From contig NZ_SMJU01000007.1 of assembly GCF_004348825.1 (NCBI RefSeq), forward strand, positions 124,001-188,000: a stretch of 64,000 bases of DNA, in the 5' to 3' direction. Positions 1 to 9,175 of this stretch are shown here, in pieces. This DNA comes from Arundinibacter roseus. Lineage in GTDB: Bacteria; Bacteroidota; Bacteroidia; Cytophagales; Spirosomataceae. The position numbers and the translations under genes were made by a program. The stretch's first letter is position 1; each line of letters starts with the position of its first letter. Under the pieces are notes generated by a model. It made no database searches. It had not been told where the DNA came from and saw only the letters and a program-made list of their open reading frames with translations.

Positions 1-939
1 TGTCAACAGTACCTCATCCCCTATCTTTTTTACCTTTCTGGCACTACTGAATATAATAAAACGCCCTATTGAATCTTGGCAGTGGTATTCGTAGTACGCT
101 CCTTTGAACCGAATATTTCTGACCACGGCAACCACCTTACTTCGTTCGGCATTGCGGGTTAGTTTTACATAATTAGGGCGAATTATTTTCCGCTGATCCT
201 GATTCACGGTTTCCAGATCATTTACCATACCCGTAAGCTCAGCTACATACACAGAATTTGGATTGCTATAAACCTCATGTGGCGTTCCTTTTTGAACCAA
301 TTCGCCCTCTTTCAGGATAAGTAGTTGATCTGCCAGTGCTAATGCTTCATTGGCGTCATGCGTAACAAAAATACACGTCAGATTTTCCGACTTTTTTAGC
401 TCTTCAATTGCCTCGATCAAAACATTTTTATTTTTCTGATCCAAATGAGCAAAAGGTTCGTCCAAAAGCAACAATTCAGGCACTTCTGCCAATGCCTGCG
501 CAAGCGCTGTGCGTTGTTTTTCGCCACCTGAAAGCAGCTTGGCTTTGCGATCTTTCACTTCGGTGAGGCGAGTAAGTTCCAGCAATTCTGCTACCCGCTG
601 CGCCTGATAACCACGTTCGTAGAAGCGCAGGGCATAGGCAATATTTTCCTGAACGGTCTGATTTGGAAAGAGCTCATATTCCTGATGAACCAGCTTTATT
701 TGCTCGTGTCCTTTTAGAAGCTGCGAAAGAACAGATGGCAATTCTGTTCCATTGAGATGTACCTCCCCTTTATCTGCATCGACAAAACGGCCAATGATTT
801 TGAGCAAGGTACTTTTTCCCGAACCACTTTCCCCCACAACACCTACCCATTCGCCCCGACCGACCTGGAAATCAATGGACGAAAGAACAGTTTGTTCGTG
901 ATAGGTTTTTGAAATAGATTTTACAGAAAGAACGGTCAT
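1..939 (-). CDS. ABC transporter ATP-binding protein (3' end outside window)
   Basis: This is the ATPase subunit of an importer-type ABC transporter; 313 codons are visible and the C-terminus lies beyond base 1. I translated it directly from the ATG at 939. Walker A (GESGSGKST) is at residues 36-44, the Q-loop Gln at 86, the signature LSGGEKQR at 136-143, Walker B (LLLLDEP) around 156-162 and the H-loop His at 194. The stretch after about residue 230 resembles the TOBE-like tail of PotA/FbpC/ModC-type ATPases, so the substrate could be an inorganic ion, polyamine or thiamine-like compound. The partner permease is not in the window. The ATPase assignment is firm; the substrate is not known. 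Confidence 0.88.
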   Translation of the reverse strand, partial: MTVLSVKSISKTYHEQTVLSSIDFQVGRGEWVGVVGESGSGKSTLLKIIGRFVDADKGEVHLNGTELPSVLSQLLKGHEQIKLVHQEYELFPNQTVQENIAYALRFYERGYQAQRVAELLELTRLTEVKDRKAKLLSGGEKQRTALAQALAEVPELLLLDEPFAHLDQKNKNVLIEAIEELKKSENLTCIFVTHDANEALALADQLLILKEGELVQKGTPHEVYSNPNSVYVAELTGMVNDLETVNQDQRKIIRPNYVKLTRNAERSKVVAVVRNIRFKGAYYEYHCQDSIGRFIIFSSARKVKKIGDEVLLT

Positions 940-986
940 ATGGAATTGTGCTCGTGGGACACCTGAACTGATATTTTCCAACAAAA

Positions 987-2855
987 CTACCAGCCTATGC
1001 CATAGTCTTCGCCATGATTACTTGATCCGCCCCACATGCTTCCCCGTATCCAGTCAAAATAAATGGCATTAATGGGGCCGCTTGTGCGAGGTTGATACGA
1101 GAGTTTATAGCCCTTTTGCGCTAATTCTTTACGTGTCCAGGCGGGCATTGCCTCATTCAAAATAAGTCCTCCGGGTGCTTTGCTATGATCTCCGAAACTC
1201 CCATACATCTGAAGCGTTTTGAAACTAGGTGCTTCGGTTGCTTCCTGTACCGTCATCCCAAATTCTACCATATTCAGAAAAAATTGAACCAGCAATTGAT
1301 CCTGTTCATCACCGGCCTGTTTGGCAAATGACAGAAAGGGCTTCCCATCTTTCAATGCCATTGAAGGAGTAAGTGTGACCCGAGGCCGCTTTCCGGGCTC
1401 AACAACGTTAAACGGATTTTCGCGCTCATCCAGTACAAAGGACTGCATCCGTTGACTCAGTCCCACACCAGTATTTCCGGCAATACAGGCAGGCACCCAC
1501 CCGCCGCTTGGTGTAATGGAAACCACCCAACCTTCGGCGTCCGCAGCTTCAACTGAGGTAGTTCCGGCTGTAAAATCTTCCAGAAATTTCTCCTCCTTAT
1601 CTTTCTCCCAATTCAATAGTGACGCCTGTGAATTACCCCAGTTTTGAAGTAAATTTTGGTACGGATTTATCTTATTTTCAAAAGGATACGGATCACCCGG
1701 ACGAACGTCGGCGTCGTTCATTTCCGGGTTAATAAGTTTAATTCTTTCCTTGGCATATTCCTTTGAGAGTAACCCTTTCATCGGTTCCTCCGGCCCAAAA
1801 GCAGGATCTCCATAGTAAAAATCCCGATCAGCAAAGGCTAGATTCATGACCTGATAGAGCGTATGCACATATCGAGACGAATTATACCCCATACTTTTCA
1901 GGTCAAAATTTTCAAGCATATTCAAGGTTTGCAGCATCACGGGCCCCTGCGTCCATTGTTGCATTTTATACACCTCTATACCTTTATAGGTAGTCATGAG
2001 AGGCTCTTCTATTTTCACTTTCCAGATAGCCATATCCTGCTCGGTGATGAGCCCACCCTGTTCCTGGCAACCTCTCGCAATTTCTTTGGCAATATCGCCC
2101 TTATAAAAGCGATCATAGGCCGCATAAATCGCTTCTTTACGCGTTTTTCCTTTTTTTAGTGCATCAGTTTCAGCATCTACCATCTTTTGCAGAGTACCAT
2201 GCAGATCTTTCTGAACAAAAATCTCACCTGCATCAGGAGCTTCCCTTTTTTGTCCTGAATGCGTCAAAAATACTTTCTTTGAATAGGGCCATTGCTTAAT
2301 CATTGCCTTTCCATTTTCAATGGAATTAGCTGTCTGCGCTTCAATCGGGTAGCCCTCTGCCAGCTGCATAGCTGGTGCCAGAACTTCTTTCAGGCTCATG
2401 GTACCGTATTCGGCAAGCATTGTCAGTAACCCGCCGGGTGTTCCCGGAGTAGTGGCGGCCAAAGGACCATATTCTGGCGGGTATTTCATGCCTTTACTTT
2501 TAAAAAAATCCGCAGTTGCGCCTGTAGGTGCCACACCCATCGCATTAATTGCAATGACTTTCTTTGTTTTGGGGTTATAAATCAGCGCCTGCGTTTCTCC
2601 TCCCCAGCTCAGCACATCCCACATAGTGGATGTTGCGGCCAGCATCGCACAGGCAGCATCCACGGCATTTCCTCCTTTGGTAAACACCATTGCTCCTGCC
2701 GTTGCGGCAAGAGGTTTTCCGGTAATTGCCATCCAATGCTTGGCGTGAAGCGGTGGTTTTTGAGTTGTTACCGGAAAATTATTGAATGACTGGGCAAAAA
2801 CCGACATGCGCAGCGACATACCAACGAAAGTAAGGAGCAGTAGTTTTGTTCTCAT
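987..2855 (-). CDS. ggt: gamma-glutamyltransferase family protein
   Basis: This is a 622-residue Ntn-hydrolase precursor that would transfer or hydrolyse gamma-glutamyl groups, for example from glutathione, in the periplasm. The N-terminus (about residues 1-21, ending VFA/Q) is a signal peptide. The expected autocleavage nucleophile is the first Thr of the GTTS motif, residue 432, followed by the conserved SGGW...GNTG(V)GLSQR block. The motif reads TTSVEAAD instead of the usual TTHxSVVD, so it belongs to a divergent subfamily and its real substrate may differ. It starts at an ATG 47 bases upstream of, and on the same strand as, the ABC ATPase gene. The family call is firm; the exact substrate is inferred. 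Confidence 0.88.
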   Translation of the reverse strand: MRTKLLLLTFVGMSLRMSVFAQSFNNFPVTTQKPPLHAKHWMAITGKPLAATAGAMVFTKGGNAVDAACAMLAATSTMWDVLSWGGETQALIYNPKTKKVIAINAMGVAPTGATADFFKSKGMKYPPEYGPLAATTPGTPGGLLTMLAEYGTMSLKEVLAPAMQLAEGYPIEAQTANSIENGKAMIKQWPYSKKVFLTHSGQKREAPDAGEIFVQKDLHGTLQKMVDAETDALKKGKTRKEAIYAAYDRFYKGDIAKEIARGCQEQGGLITEQDMAIWKVKIEEPLMTTYKGIEVYKMQQWTQGPVMLQTLNMLENFDLKSMGYNSSRYVHTLYQVMNLAFADRDFYYGDPAFGPEEPMKGLLSKEYAKERIKLINPEMNDADVRPGDPYPFENKINPYQNLLQNWGNSQASLLNWEKDKEEKFLEDFTAGTTSVEAADAEGWVVSITPSGGWVPACIAGNTGVGLSQRMQSFVLDERENPFNVVEPGKRPRVTLTPSMALKDGKPFLSFAKQAGDEQDQLLVQFFLNMVEFGMTVQEATEAPSFKTLQMYGSFGDHSKAPGGLILNEAMPAWTRKELAQKGYKLSYQPRTSGPINAIYFDWIRGSMWGGSSNHGEDYGIGW

Positions 2856-3001
2856 ATATCAGGAAAGGTTTATAGGTGGTTCAATCAAGTGTCAAATACC
2901 GGAAGAAATGCGTTTCACCTAAAAGTAGGGAATTTTGGAACAGTTTTTCCACTCCGTAGCCGGGGTTTGATTTAACCAAAGGTGTTTTTTGAGTTTTTTC
3001 A

Positions 3002-3036
3002 TAAAAAAAGCTCCCAGACTTACGTCAGGGAGCTTA
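3002..3036 (-). terminator. rho-independent terminator of the tRNA-Leu transcript
   Basis: Read on the minus strand, the arms AAGCTCCC and GGGAGCTT enclose a 12-base loop and are followed by a run of T. It begins a few bases after the 3' end of the tRNA, so the tRNA is probably a single-gene transcript. Confidence 0.85.
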
Positions 3037-3038
3037 TG

Positions 3039-3122
3039 TACCCGGAGCCGGAGTCGAACCGGCACGAGTGTAACCTCATTGGTGTTTGAGACCAACGCGT
3101 CTACCAATTCCGCCATCCGGGC
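3039..3122 (-). tRNA. tRNA-Leu, anticodon CAA
   Basis: The minus strand folds into a class II tRNA with a long variable arm. The acceptor stem is GCCCGGA pairing with TCCGGGT (first pair G-U), the discriminator is A, and the D-arm has GGCGGAATTGGTAGACGC. The anticodon stem TTGGT/ACCAA encloses the loop CTCAAAC, with CAA at 3088-3086, and the T-loop is GGTTCGACTCC. CCA is not encoded. It would read UUG codons. A promoter lies just upstream and a terminator just downstream. Confidence 0.96.
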
Positions 3123-3145
3123 ATCTTGTTTCTGCTTTGGGTCTG

Positions 3146-3176
3146 CAAAATTAGACAGATTACATTATTTCGCAAG
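3146..3176 (-). promoter_or_regulatory. promoter of tRNA-Leu (Bacteroidota type)
   Basis: On the minus strand a -7 box TAATTTTG (3153-3146) fits TAnnTTTG, and CTTG (3176-3173) sits 19 bases upstream as a TTTG-like -33 box. The spacing and the position 24 bases before the tRNA are as expected for this phylum. Confidence 0.65.
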
Positions 3177-3198
3177 TCTCTTTTGAAAAAATATTTAT

Positions 3199-4443
3199 CT
3201 ATTCATAGCGTAAAGCCTCAATAGGGTCTAAGCGTGAGGCTTTTATTGCCGGATAAATTCCTGAAATTACTCCAACAAAAACACATACAAGTATACCCAT
3301 GAACATCCAAAGCCAGGGCACAATGAAACTACTGTCGCTGCTGATTGACTTCGATATAACATTTCCGATGGCAATACCAAGAACTAACCCAGCCAATCCG
3401 CCCAGGATACAGATGACAATTGCCTCAATCAAAAATTGCAGACGAATGACCCGGGGCGTAGCACCCAATGACTTTCGGATACCAATTTCACGTGTCCGTT
3501 CAGTAACCGAAACCATCATGATGTTCATTAGAGCAATGGAAGCACCTAGTAGTGTAATGATCCCAATGCCGAAACCTCCAATTCGCAAATAGCTTGATAT
3601 TTCCTCAAAGTTTTTGGCAAGAGCATCGGCACGCTCAATTTCAAAAGAATCTTGTCGGCCCAACGCGTCATTTCGGATGCGACGCATGAGTCCGCGGGCT
3701 TCTTCCATGATGTAGTCGCTATCGTCGGCTTGTGGTGCGGAGGCCGTAATGTCAAACGTCAAAGCCCGATTCGCTGCCAAAGCCCTGCCGGTTTCCAGGG
3801 GAACGAAAATAATACGATCCGCTCCGGTTCCACCGCCCAAAGAGCCTTTCTTTTCGAGTACGCCAATAATTTTGAACTGCGAACCCATAAAGTTAATTAC
3901 CTGATTGATTGGATCTTCCCGCGTGAACAGCGTTTTAATAACTTCCTGCCCAACAATGACAACATTCATTGAATTTTCCAGATCATTTTTGGAAAAATTT
4001 CGTCCAATATCAATTTTATATCCCTGAATTGCCAGATAGTCCTCGTCAATTCCAGTGACGCTCACGTTAGGATTGGTTTTTTTTGATAAACGTTTCACCT
4101 GAATTGCCCCACCGATTCCCGACGAAAGCGAAACATTGGCATTATAGTCATTCCGAAAATGTGTGGCAAAAAGTGTAGCTTCCCGGTAATTAATATCCTT
4201 AAACTGTTTCTGTTGCCTGCCCCCTGACCGCCGGTTGCCATTTTCATAGTTCCGGATACTGAACGTATTTGCCCCTAAATCTGCAAAACTACTATTGACC
4301 GAACTCTGAATGCCGTCTATCGCAGTTAAGATACCCACGAGCGATGTAATTCCGATAGCGATAATCAGGGCCGTTAGCACCGTCCGAAGCATATTGGATT
4401 GGATAGAACGCAGGCCTTCATTCACATTTTCTTTCAGATTCAT
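3199..4443 (-). CDS. MacB/FtsX-family ABC transporter permease
   Basis: This 414-residue inner-membrane protein has the MacB layout: one N-terminal membrane helix (about 20-42), a large periplasmic MacB_PCD domain, then three helices in the C-terminal FtsX domain from about residue 285. The hallmarks are TERTREIGIRKSLGATP and the C-terminal GIYPAIKASRLDPIEALRYE. Such proteins work with a separate ATPase in mechanotransmission-type export or lipoprotein trafficking. No ATPase gene is adjacent, so its partner must lie elsewhere. The start ATG at 4443 faces the divergent gene starting at 4530. Confidence 0.9.
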   Translation of the reverse strand: MNLKENVNEGLRSIQSNMLRTVLTALIIAIGITSLVGILTAIDGIQSSVNSSFADLGANTFSIRNYENGNRRSGGRQQKQFKDINYREATLFATHFRNDYNANVSLSSGIGGAIQVKRLSKKTNPNVSVTGIDEDYLAIQGYKIDIGRNFSKNDLENSMNVVIVGQEVIKTLFTREDPINQVINFMGSQFKIIGVLEKKGSLGGGTGADRIIFVPLETGRALAANRALTFDITASAPQADDSDYIMEEARGLMRRIRNDALGRQDSFEIERADALAKNFEEISSYLRIGGFGIGIITLLGASIALMNIMMVSVTERTREIGIRKSLGATPRVIRLQFLIEAIVICILGGLAGLVLGIAIGNVISKSISSDSSFIVPWLWMFMGILVCVFVGVISGIYPAIKASRLDPIEALRYE

Positions 4444-4529
4444 AGGCTTAGGCGTGCTTTTTGCACAATATTTGTATAAATTTCGTTAAAGAAAAGTTAA
4501 GTTTTTTTAATCAGGTAAAGCTGCATAGG

Positions 4530-5813
4530 ATGCGTGAAAGAATCAAACCAATGGTACGGCTGTTTATTCCGCTTATCATTTTTTTAGGAATAACGACTCA
4601 TTCCATGGCCAATCGACTATTGGTTCCGATGGATAATTCTCAAAAAAACCATTTGAAAGCCTACGGCATTGCGTATTGGGTGCTCAAACTGTACGATAGC
4701 GAAATTGATTGGCTCCTCAACTATCGCGGTGGTAGTTTTTTGATTCCGTATAATCAGAAATTTGCTACCGAGATGACCATTCGAGGGGTTAGCTATGAAG
4801 TCATATCTGAGGGCGATGCAGCCTCAATTCTTTCGGATATTGGCTCCCAAAATGCAAATATGGATGCCGTAAAACTACAAAAACCTCCCCGAATTGCAGT
4901 CTATTCACCCAAATCAAAACAACCCTGGGACGATGCAGTGACGTTGGTATTGACCTATGCCGAGATTCCTTACGATGTAGTGTTCGATGAGGAGGTGCTA
5001 AATGGTAAATTGCCCGAATATGATTGGCTACACCTACACCACGAAGACTTTACGGGTCAATACGGCAAGTTTTTTCAGTTTAAAGATTATCCCTGGTATC
5101 GGGATCAAAAAAGGGAAGCAGAGCAAATTGCCGAAAAATTTAATTTCCCCAAAGTATCGCTCATGAAGCTTGCCGTCGCTAAAAGCATTCGGGAATTTGT
5201 GGCAGGCGGAGGATTCATGTTTGCAATGTGCAACGCCACGGATACCTATGAATTGGCATTAGCAGCCGAAGGTGTCGATATTGTAGAGTCGCCATACGAC
5301 GGTGATCCGGCTGATCCAAATGTTAACGAAAAACTGGATTACGGCAAAACGCTGGCCTTCAAAGATTTCAAGGCTATTACAGATCCCTATCAGATTGAAT
5401 TTTCGACGATTGACAACCAACCGCAGGAACGGGGACTGTTGGAGCCAAACGATTTTTTTACATTATTTGAGTTTTCTGCTAAGTGGGATCCGATTCCGAC
5501 CATGCTTACCCAAAATCATAAGTCGTTGATAAAAGGATTTTTAGGTCAAACTACGGCTTTTAAGAAACAGTATATCAAGCCGGAGGTAGTTATTTTGGCG
5601 GAAACAAAATCGGTGGGTGAAGCCCGGTACATTCATAGCCCTTTTGGCAAAGGTTTCTTTACCTTTTATGGTGGACACGATCCGGAAGACTACCAACACC
5701 GCATTGGGGAAGAACCTACTGATTTGAATCTTCACCCAAATTCAGCAGGTTATCGGTTGATTCTCAACAACATTCTGTTTCCGGCAGCCAAGAAGAAGAA
5801 ACTCAAAACCTGA
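4530..5813 (+). CDS. conserved envelope protein of unknown function (often named 'asparagine synthetase B')
   Basis: A 427-residue protein starting at the ATG at 4530. An upstream in-frame ATG at 4461 would give 450 residues but would place start and promoter on top of each other. The N-terminus (VRLFIPLIIFLGITTHSMA) is a signal peptide, so the mature protein is probably periplasmic. As I recall, close relatives in Bacteroidota databases are labelled asparagine synthetase B, yet I see neither an N-terminal catalytic Cys nor an ATP-pyrophosphatase motif. The central part, with VAGGGFMFAMCNATD and FGKGFFTFYGGHDPED, looks more like a class I amidotransferase-type or ThuA-like fold; that is inference. 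A possible -7 box TAAATTTC lies near 4484. The true function is unknown. Confidence 0.8.
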   Translation: MRERIKPMVRLFIPLIIFLGITTHSMANRLLVPMDNSQKNHLKAYGIAYWVLKLYDSEIDWLLNYRGGSFLIPYNQKFATEMTIRGVSYEVISEGDAASILSDIGSQNANMDAVKLQKPPRIAVYSPKSKQPWDDAVTLVLTYAEIPYDVVFDEEVLNGKLPEYDWLHLHHEDFTGQYGKFFQFKDYPWYRDQKREAEQIAEKFNFPKVSLMKLAVAKSIREFVAGGGFMFAMCNATDTYELALAAEGVDIVESPYDGDPADPNVNEKLDYGKTLAFKDFKAITDPYQIEFSTIDNQPQERGLLEPNDFFTLFEFSAKWDPIPTMLTQNHKSLIKGFLGQTTAFKKQYIKPEVVILAETKSVGEARYIHSPFGKGFFTFYGGHDPEDYQHRIGEEPTDLNLHPNSAGYRLILNNILFPAAKKKKLKT

Positions 5814-5827
5814 TTTTTACATTATTT

Positions 5828-6853
5828 TCATTTTAACCTAAACCACTCGCCGGGTTTACTTTTTGCTTCAATTTTTGATTCGATGGCATCAGGCAATCGA
5901 GGGAAAAAGTCAATTCCGGTAAGTTTTTCAATCTGATCAATAGACACAACGAAGGTGCTTAATTCTTGCTGTGAAGGTTCATTTTTCATCAGGAAAGCTA
6001 TTCCTTTTACGTACGGAGGATTTACATAAAGTATGACTTTATAAAACTGCTCAGGCACCGCCACCTTATTAATTCTCCCGATGGTCGGCAGGCCATTTTT
6101 AAGAACCGGACCTGTCACCACGTAGACCTTTTTGTATTTAACAGCCCAAATTCGCACCATTTTTTCAAGTTCCAGCCAAATACCTCGATTGAATTGCGGA
6201 TGTTGCGGGGAAATGTTACTCATGTAAAAAGTCTCTTTCATCACCTGATACGAATTCTTAAAATCAGCCGCAGGTGCCAAATGTCCCCGATCAAAGCCGC
6301 TTTTTGTGTAGTCTGTCGTAATTGCGGTACCTGATTTAACAACCGGATCAGGCATGAATTCATTTTCACGTTCTTCTCCACCCACGATTTGCTCGTCCTG
6401 CAACACATAGGCTACCCATGCGGCCTGTTCATATTTTTCGACATATTTTAGCGTGTATCCTACCCGTCGGACAAGCTGATCGTTTGAGCCGATTGCTGGC
6501 AGGAAAAAATCTCTTTGGTTAGCGATTCGGGTGAGTTCTTCTATGGAAACAGGTTCTTCTGTCTTTAACTGAGGCTTTTTCTGTTCTGTTGGAAGAGGAA
6601 TTTGTTCCTTATTTGGAGCAGCTGCCGTTCCATCATCAACCGCAAGTGTGTCTTCAAATGGTTCAGGAACTTTGTATGGATTAGGAACCGTAGTATTTTC
6701 GCCCAGAATTGAATCTTTCAGATTTCCCCAAAATGTAAGTACGGGTTTTGTTTTGCCTCCATAATGCAAAAAAAGACCAACTGTAAAAAAAACAATCAGA
6801 AGTAAGAGGGTATTATTGGGCAATCTGAATCCACGGCGTTTGTAGTGAGTCAT
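5828..6853 (-). CDS. membrane-anchored DNA/RNA non-specific endonuclease (DRGH/NUC family)
   Basis: A 341-residue protein with one N-terminal membrane helix (residues 14-30), a linker rich in Pro, Glu and Lys (about 52-102) and a C-terminal betabetaalpha-metal nuclease domain (about 115-335). The signature DRGH is at 188-191, with H191 as general base. N213, N222 and E230 line up with the metal and active-site residues N110, N119 and E127 of Serratia nuclease. The nuclease would face the periplasm and could degrade incoming or extracellular nucleic acid for nutrition or defence. It is convergent with the upstream gene, 14 bases between stops. Family and active site are clear; the role is inferred. 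Confidence 0.92.
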   Translation of the reverse strand: MTHYKRRGFRLPNNTLLLLIVFFTVGLFLHYGGKTKPVLTFWGNLKDSILGENTTVPNPYKVPEPFEDTLAVDDGTAAAPNKEQIPLPTEQKKPQLKTEEPVSIEELTRIANQRDFFLPAIGSNDQLVRRVGYTLKYVEKYEQAAWVAYVLQDEQIVGGEERENEFMPDPVVKSGTAITTDYTKSGFDRGHLAPAADFKNSYQVMKETFYMSNISPQHPQFNRGIWLELEKMVRIWAVKYKKVYVVTGPVLKNGLPTIGRINKVAVPEQFYKVILYVNPPYVKGIAFLMKNEPSQQELSTFVVSIDQIEKLTGIDFFPRLPDAIESKIEAKSKPGEWFRLK

Positions 6854-6990
6854 TCGGTTTTTTGTACGTTTGATTGATTGAGTAATTATATATAATAAAA
6901 GTCAAAGATAGTTGAAAATTAGCGAAGGCTTAACGCTGAAAGTTACTTCCTGAGCGATCATTTTTTTAGTGTATTGACCCTGAATACTAT

Positions 6991-8223
6991 ATGCAAATAG
7001 TAATAATCGGTGGAGGAGCTGCGGGCTTTATGGCCGCCCTCACTGCCGCTGAATTTGACCCAAAAGCTGAAATACTGGTTCTGGAAAAAAACCGAACGGT
7101 GTTAAATAAAGTCCGTATTTCGGGTGGCGGACGATGCAACGTAACACATGCGTGCTTCGATAATCGACTGATTGTCAAGAATTATCCTCGGGGAGAAAAA
7201 TTATTGAGGAAACTTTTCAAACAATTTGATGCTCAAAGTACTATCCATTGGTTTGAGGCCCGTGGTGTGGTGCTCAAAACCGAAGAAGATGGGCGAATGT
7301 TTCCAGTTAGCAATTCCTCCGAGACAATCATTGAGTGCCTTCAACGCCAAGCTCAACAGGCCGGAATTCGGATTCGCACACAGGTAAATGTCTCTAACTT
7401 TACCTGGATTGAAGACACATTCGGTAATATTCGTTTCCGTTTGCAGTGCGGAGAAGAAGAATTTCTGGAAGCAGATCGAGTCATTGTTGCTACTGGCGGA
7501 CACCCTAAGACTCAGGGCTATGAGTGGCTGACGCAGCACAATCATGAAATAGAGTTGCCTGTGCCTTCACTTTTTACCTTCAATGCCCCCAACAGTTACC
7601 TGTTACCCCTGATGGGAATTTCAGTTCCTGATGTACTGGTCAAAATTCCCGGTACTTCGCTGGAATGGCGTGGGCCGCTATTGCTTACGCATTGGGGGTT
7701 TAGCGGACCGGTTATTTTAAAATTGTCTGCCTGGGGTGCGCGAATTCTGGCCGAAAAAAATTACCACTTTACCTGCCGTATTCATTGGCTGCCCGCTCAA
7801 AGCGAATCTCAGGTCAGGGAGTTCCTACTAAGTCAGAAGGTAAACTCCCCCCGGCAATTGGTTGCAACACAAGCTCGATTTGGATTTTCTTCGCGACTTT
7901 GGCGGGCATTCTTGCAACAGGCAGAGATTTCGGAAACCATAAAATGGTCTGAACTACCTCAGAAAAATCTGAATCGTTTGGTGGATATTTTAACCAATAG
8001 TCTTTTTGAGATTAGAGGAAAAAGTACATTTAAGGAAGAATTCGTTACCGCTGGCGGAATCGACCTTTCAGAACTTAATCCTGAAACCATGGAAAGCAAG
8101 CGCGTGCAAGGTCTTTTTTTTGCCGGTGAAGTGATTGATGTCGATGGTATAACGGGAGGTTTTAACTTCCAAAATGCCTGGACAACCGGATTTGTGGCGG
8201 GTAAAAACTGTGTTGTTCCGTAA
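6991..8223 (+). CDS. NAD(P)/FAD-dependent oxidoreductase, HI0933/YhiN family
   Basis: A 410-residue flavoprotein. An N-terminal Rossmann motif (GGGAAG, residues 7-12) is followed by the family hallmark RISGGGRCNVTH. The C-terminus carries the FAD-contacting block GLFFAGEVIDVDGITGGFNFQNAW. The length matches the HI0933 family, whose members are conserved but whose substrates are not established. It starts at an ATG and is a monocistron or is loosely linked to the PNP gene 58 bases downstream. Confidence 0.9.
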   Translation: MQIVIIGGGAAGFMAALTAAEFDPKAEILVLEKNRTVLNKVRISGGGRCNVTHACFDNRLIVKNYPRGEKLLRKLFKQFDAQSTIHWFEARGVVLKTEEDGRMFPVSNSSETIIECLQRQAQQAGIRIRTQVNVSNFTWIEDTFGNIRFRLQCGEEEFLEADRVIVATGGHPKTQGYEWLTQHNHEIELPVPSLFTFNAPNSYLLPLMGISVPDVLVKIPGTSLEWRGPLLLTHWGFSGPVILKLSAWGARILAEKNYHFTCRIHWLPAQSESQVREFLLSQKVNSPRQLVATQARFGFSSRLWRAFLQQAEISETIKWSELPQKNLNRLVDILTNSLFEIRGKSTFKEEFVTAGGIDLSELNPETMESKRVQGLFFAGEVIDVDGITGGFNFQNAWTTGFVAGKNCVVP

Positions 8224-8281
8224 CTTCCTTTTGCCTAACTATTTGTTTTTTATCCATAAGTAATCAATAATTCTGTCATTT

Positions 8282-9106
8282 ATGACTTATCTGCAAATGG
8301 TGGAAGCCACCAATTTTCTTAACCAGCAAACGGCTACTTTTCAACCCGAAATTGGTATTATTCTTGGTACCGGACTGGGTTCGCTCGTGCATGATATTAA
8401 CGTGGAATATACGATCTCATACACTGAAATTCCTCATTTTCCTATTTCTACGGTAGAGTTCCATTCGGGTAAATTATTCTTTGGCACCCTCGCTGGTAAA
8501 CGAGTGATTTGTATGCAGGGACGTTTTCATTTTTATGAGGGGTACCACATGCAGCAGGTGACCTTTCCGGTACGGGTCATGAAACTTCTTGGTGTACATA
8601 CTTTATTGGTTTCCAATGCGGCAGGTGGAATGAATCCCGACTTTGCAATTAGTGACTTGATGGTTATTCAGGACCATATCAGTTTTTTTCTACCGGGAAA
8701 TCCGTTGATCGGTAAAAATTTCGATGAATTTGGTGATCGCTTCCCCGATATGTGCGATCCGTATGACTTGGAATTGGTGGAAAGCGCACGAAAAATTGCA
8801 GTTAAACATGGCATTAAACTACACACAGGTGTGTATGTGAGCGTTCCCGGACCGCAACTCGAAACCCGGGCTGAGTACCGCTTGCTGCGGATGATGGGTG
8901 GCGATGCGGTTGGAATGAGCACCGTACCGGAAGTTATTGCCGCCCGACAAATGAACATCCGCTGCTTTGGACTATCTGTTATTACAGACATGGGAATTCC
9001 TGAAACCCTCGAAAAAGCAGATATTGTCAAGATAATTGATGCCGCAATGAAAGCTGAACCCCACATGACACAACTGATTAAAGATCTCATTGAAAACATG
9101 GATTAG
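8282..9106 (+). CDS. purine-nucleoside phosphorylase (trimeric type)
   Basis: A 274-residue cytosolic enzyme of purine salvage that would split inosine or guanosine with phosphate into base and ribose-1-phosphate. Visible are the phosphate loop GTGLGSL (29-35), the HSG block, [23 protein letters not shown] with the base-contacting Glu, and [14 protein letters not shown]. The base-recognition loop reads GLSVITDMG, where mammalian PNPs have Asn in place of Asp. The length and motif order fit the PNP-II/trimeric family. Confidence 0.93.
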   Translation: MTYLQMVEATNFLNQQTATFQPEIGIILGTGLGSLVHDINVEYTISYTEIPHFPISTVEFHSGKLFFGTLAGKRVICMQGRFHFYEGYHMQQVTFPVRVMKLLGVHTLLVSNAAGGMNPDFAISDLMVIQDHISFFLPGNPLIGKNFDEFGDRFPDMCDPYDLELVESARKIAVKHGIKLHTGVYVSVPGPQLETRAEYRLLRMMGGDAVGMSTVPEVIAARQMNIRCFGLSVITDMGIPETLEKADIVKIIDAAMKAEPHMTQLIKDLIENMD

Positions 9107-9175
9107 ATTAGAAGCATGGCCTGTTTCCCTTTGTAAATGAATAGCGTTTTTCCAGATTTAATCCTGCAATATTCT

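Noticed and set aside
8668-9099. Open frame of 143 codons antisense to the purine nucleoside phosphorylase gene
   Set aside because: It mirrors a well-supported coding gene, has no recognisable motif and no promoter.
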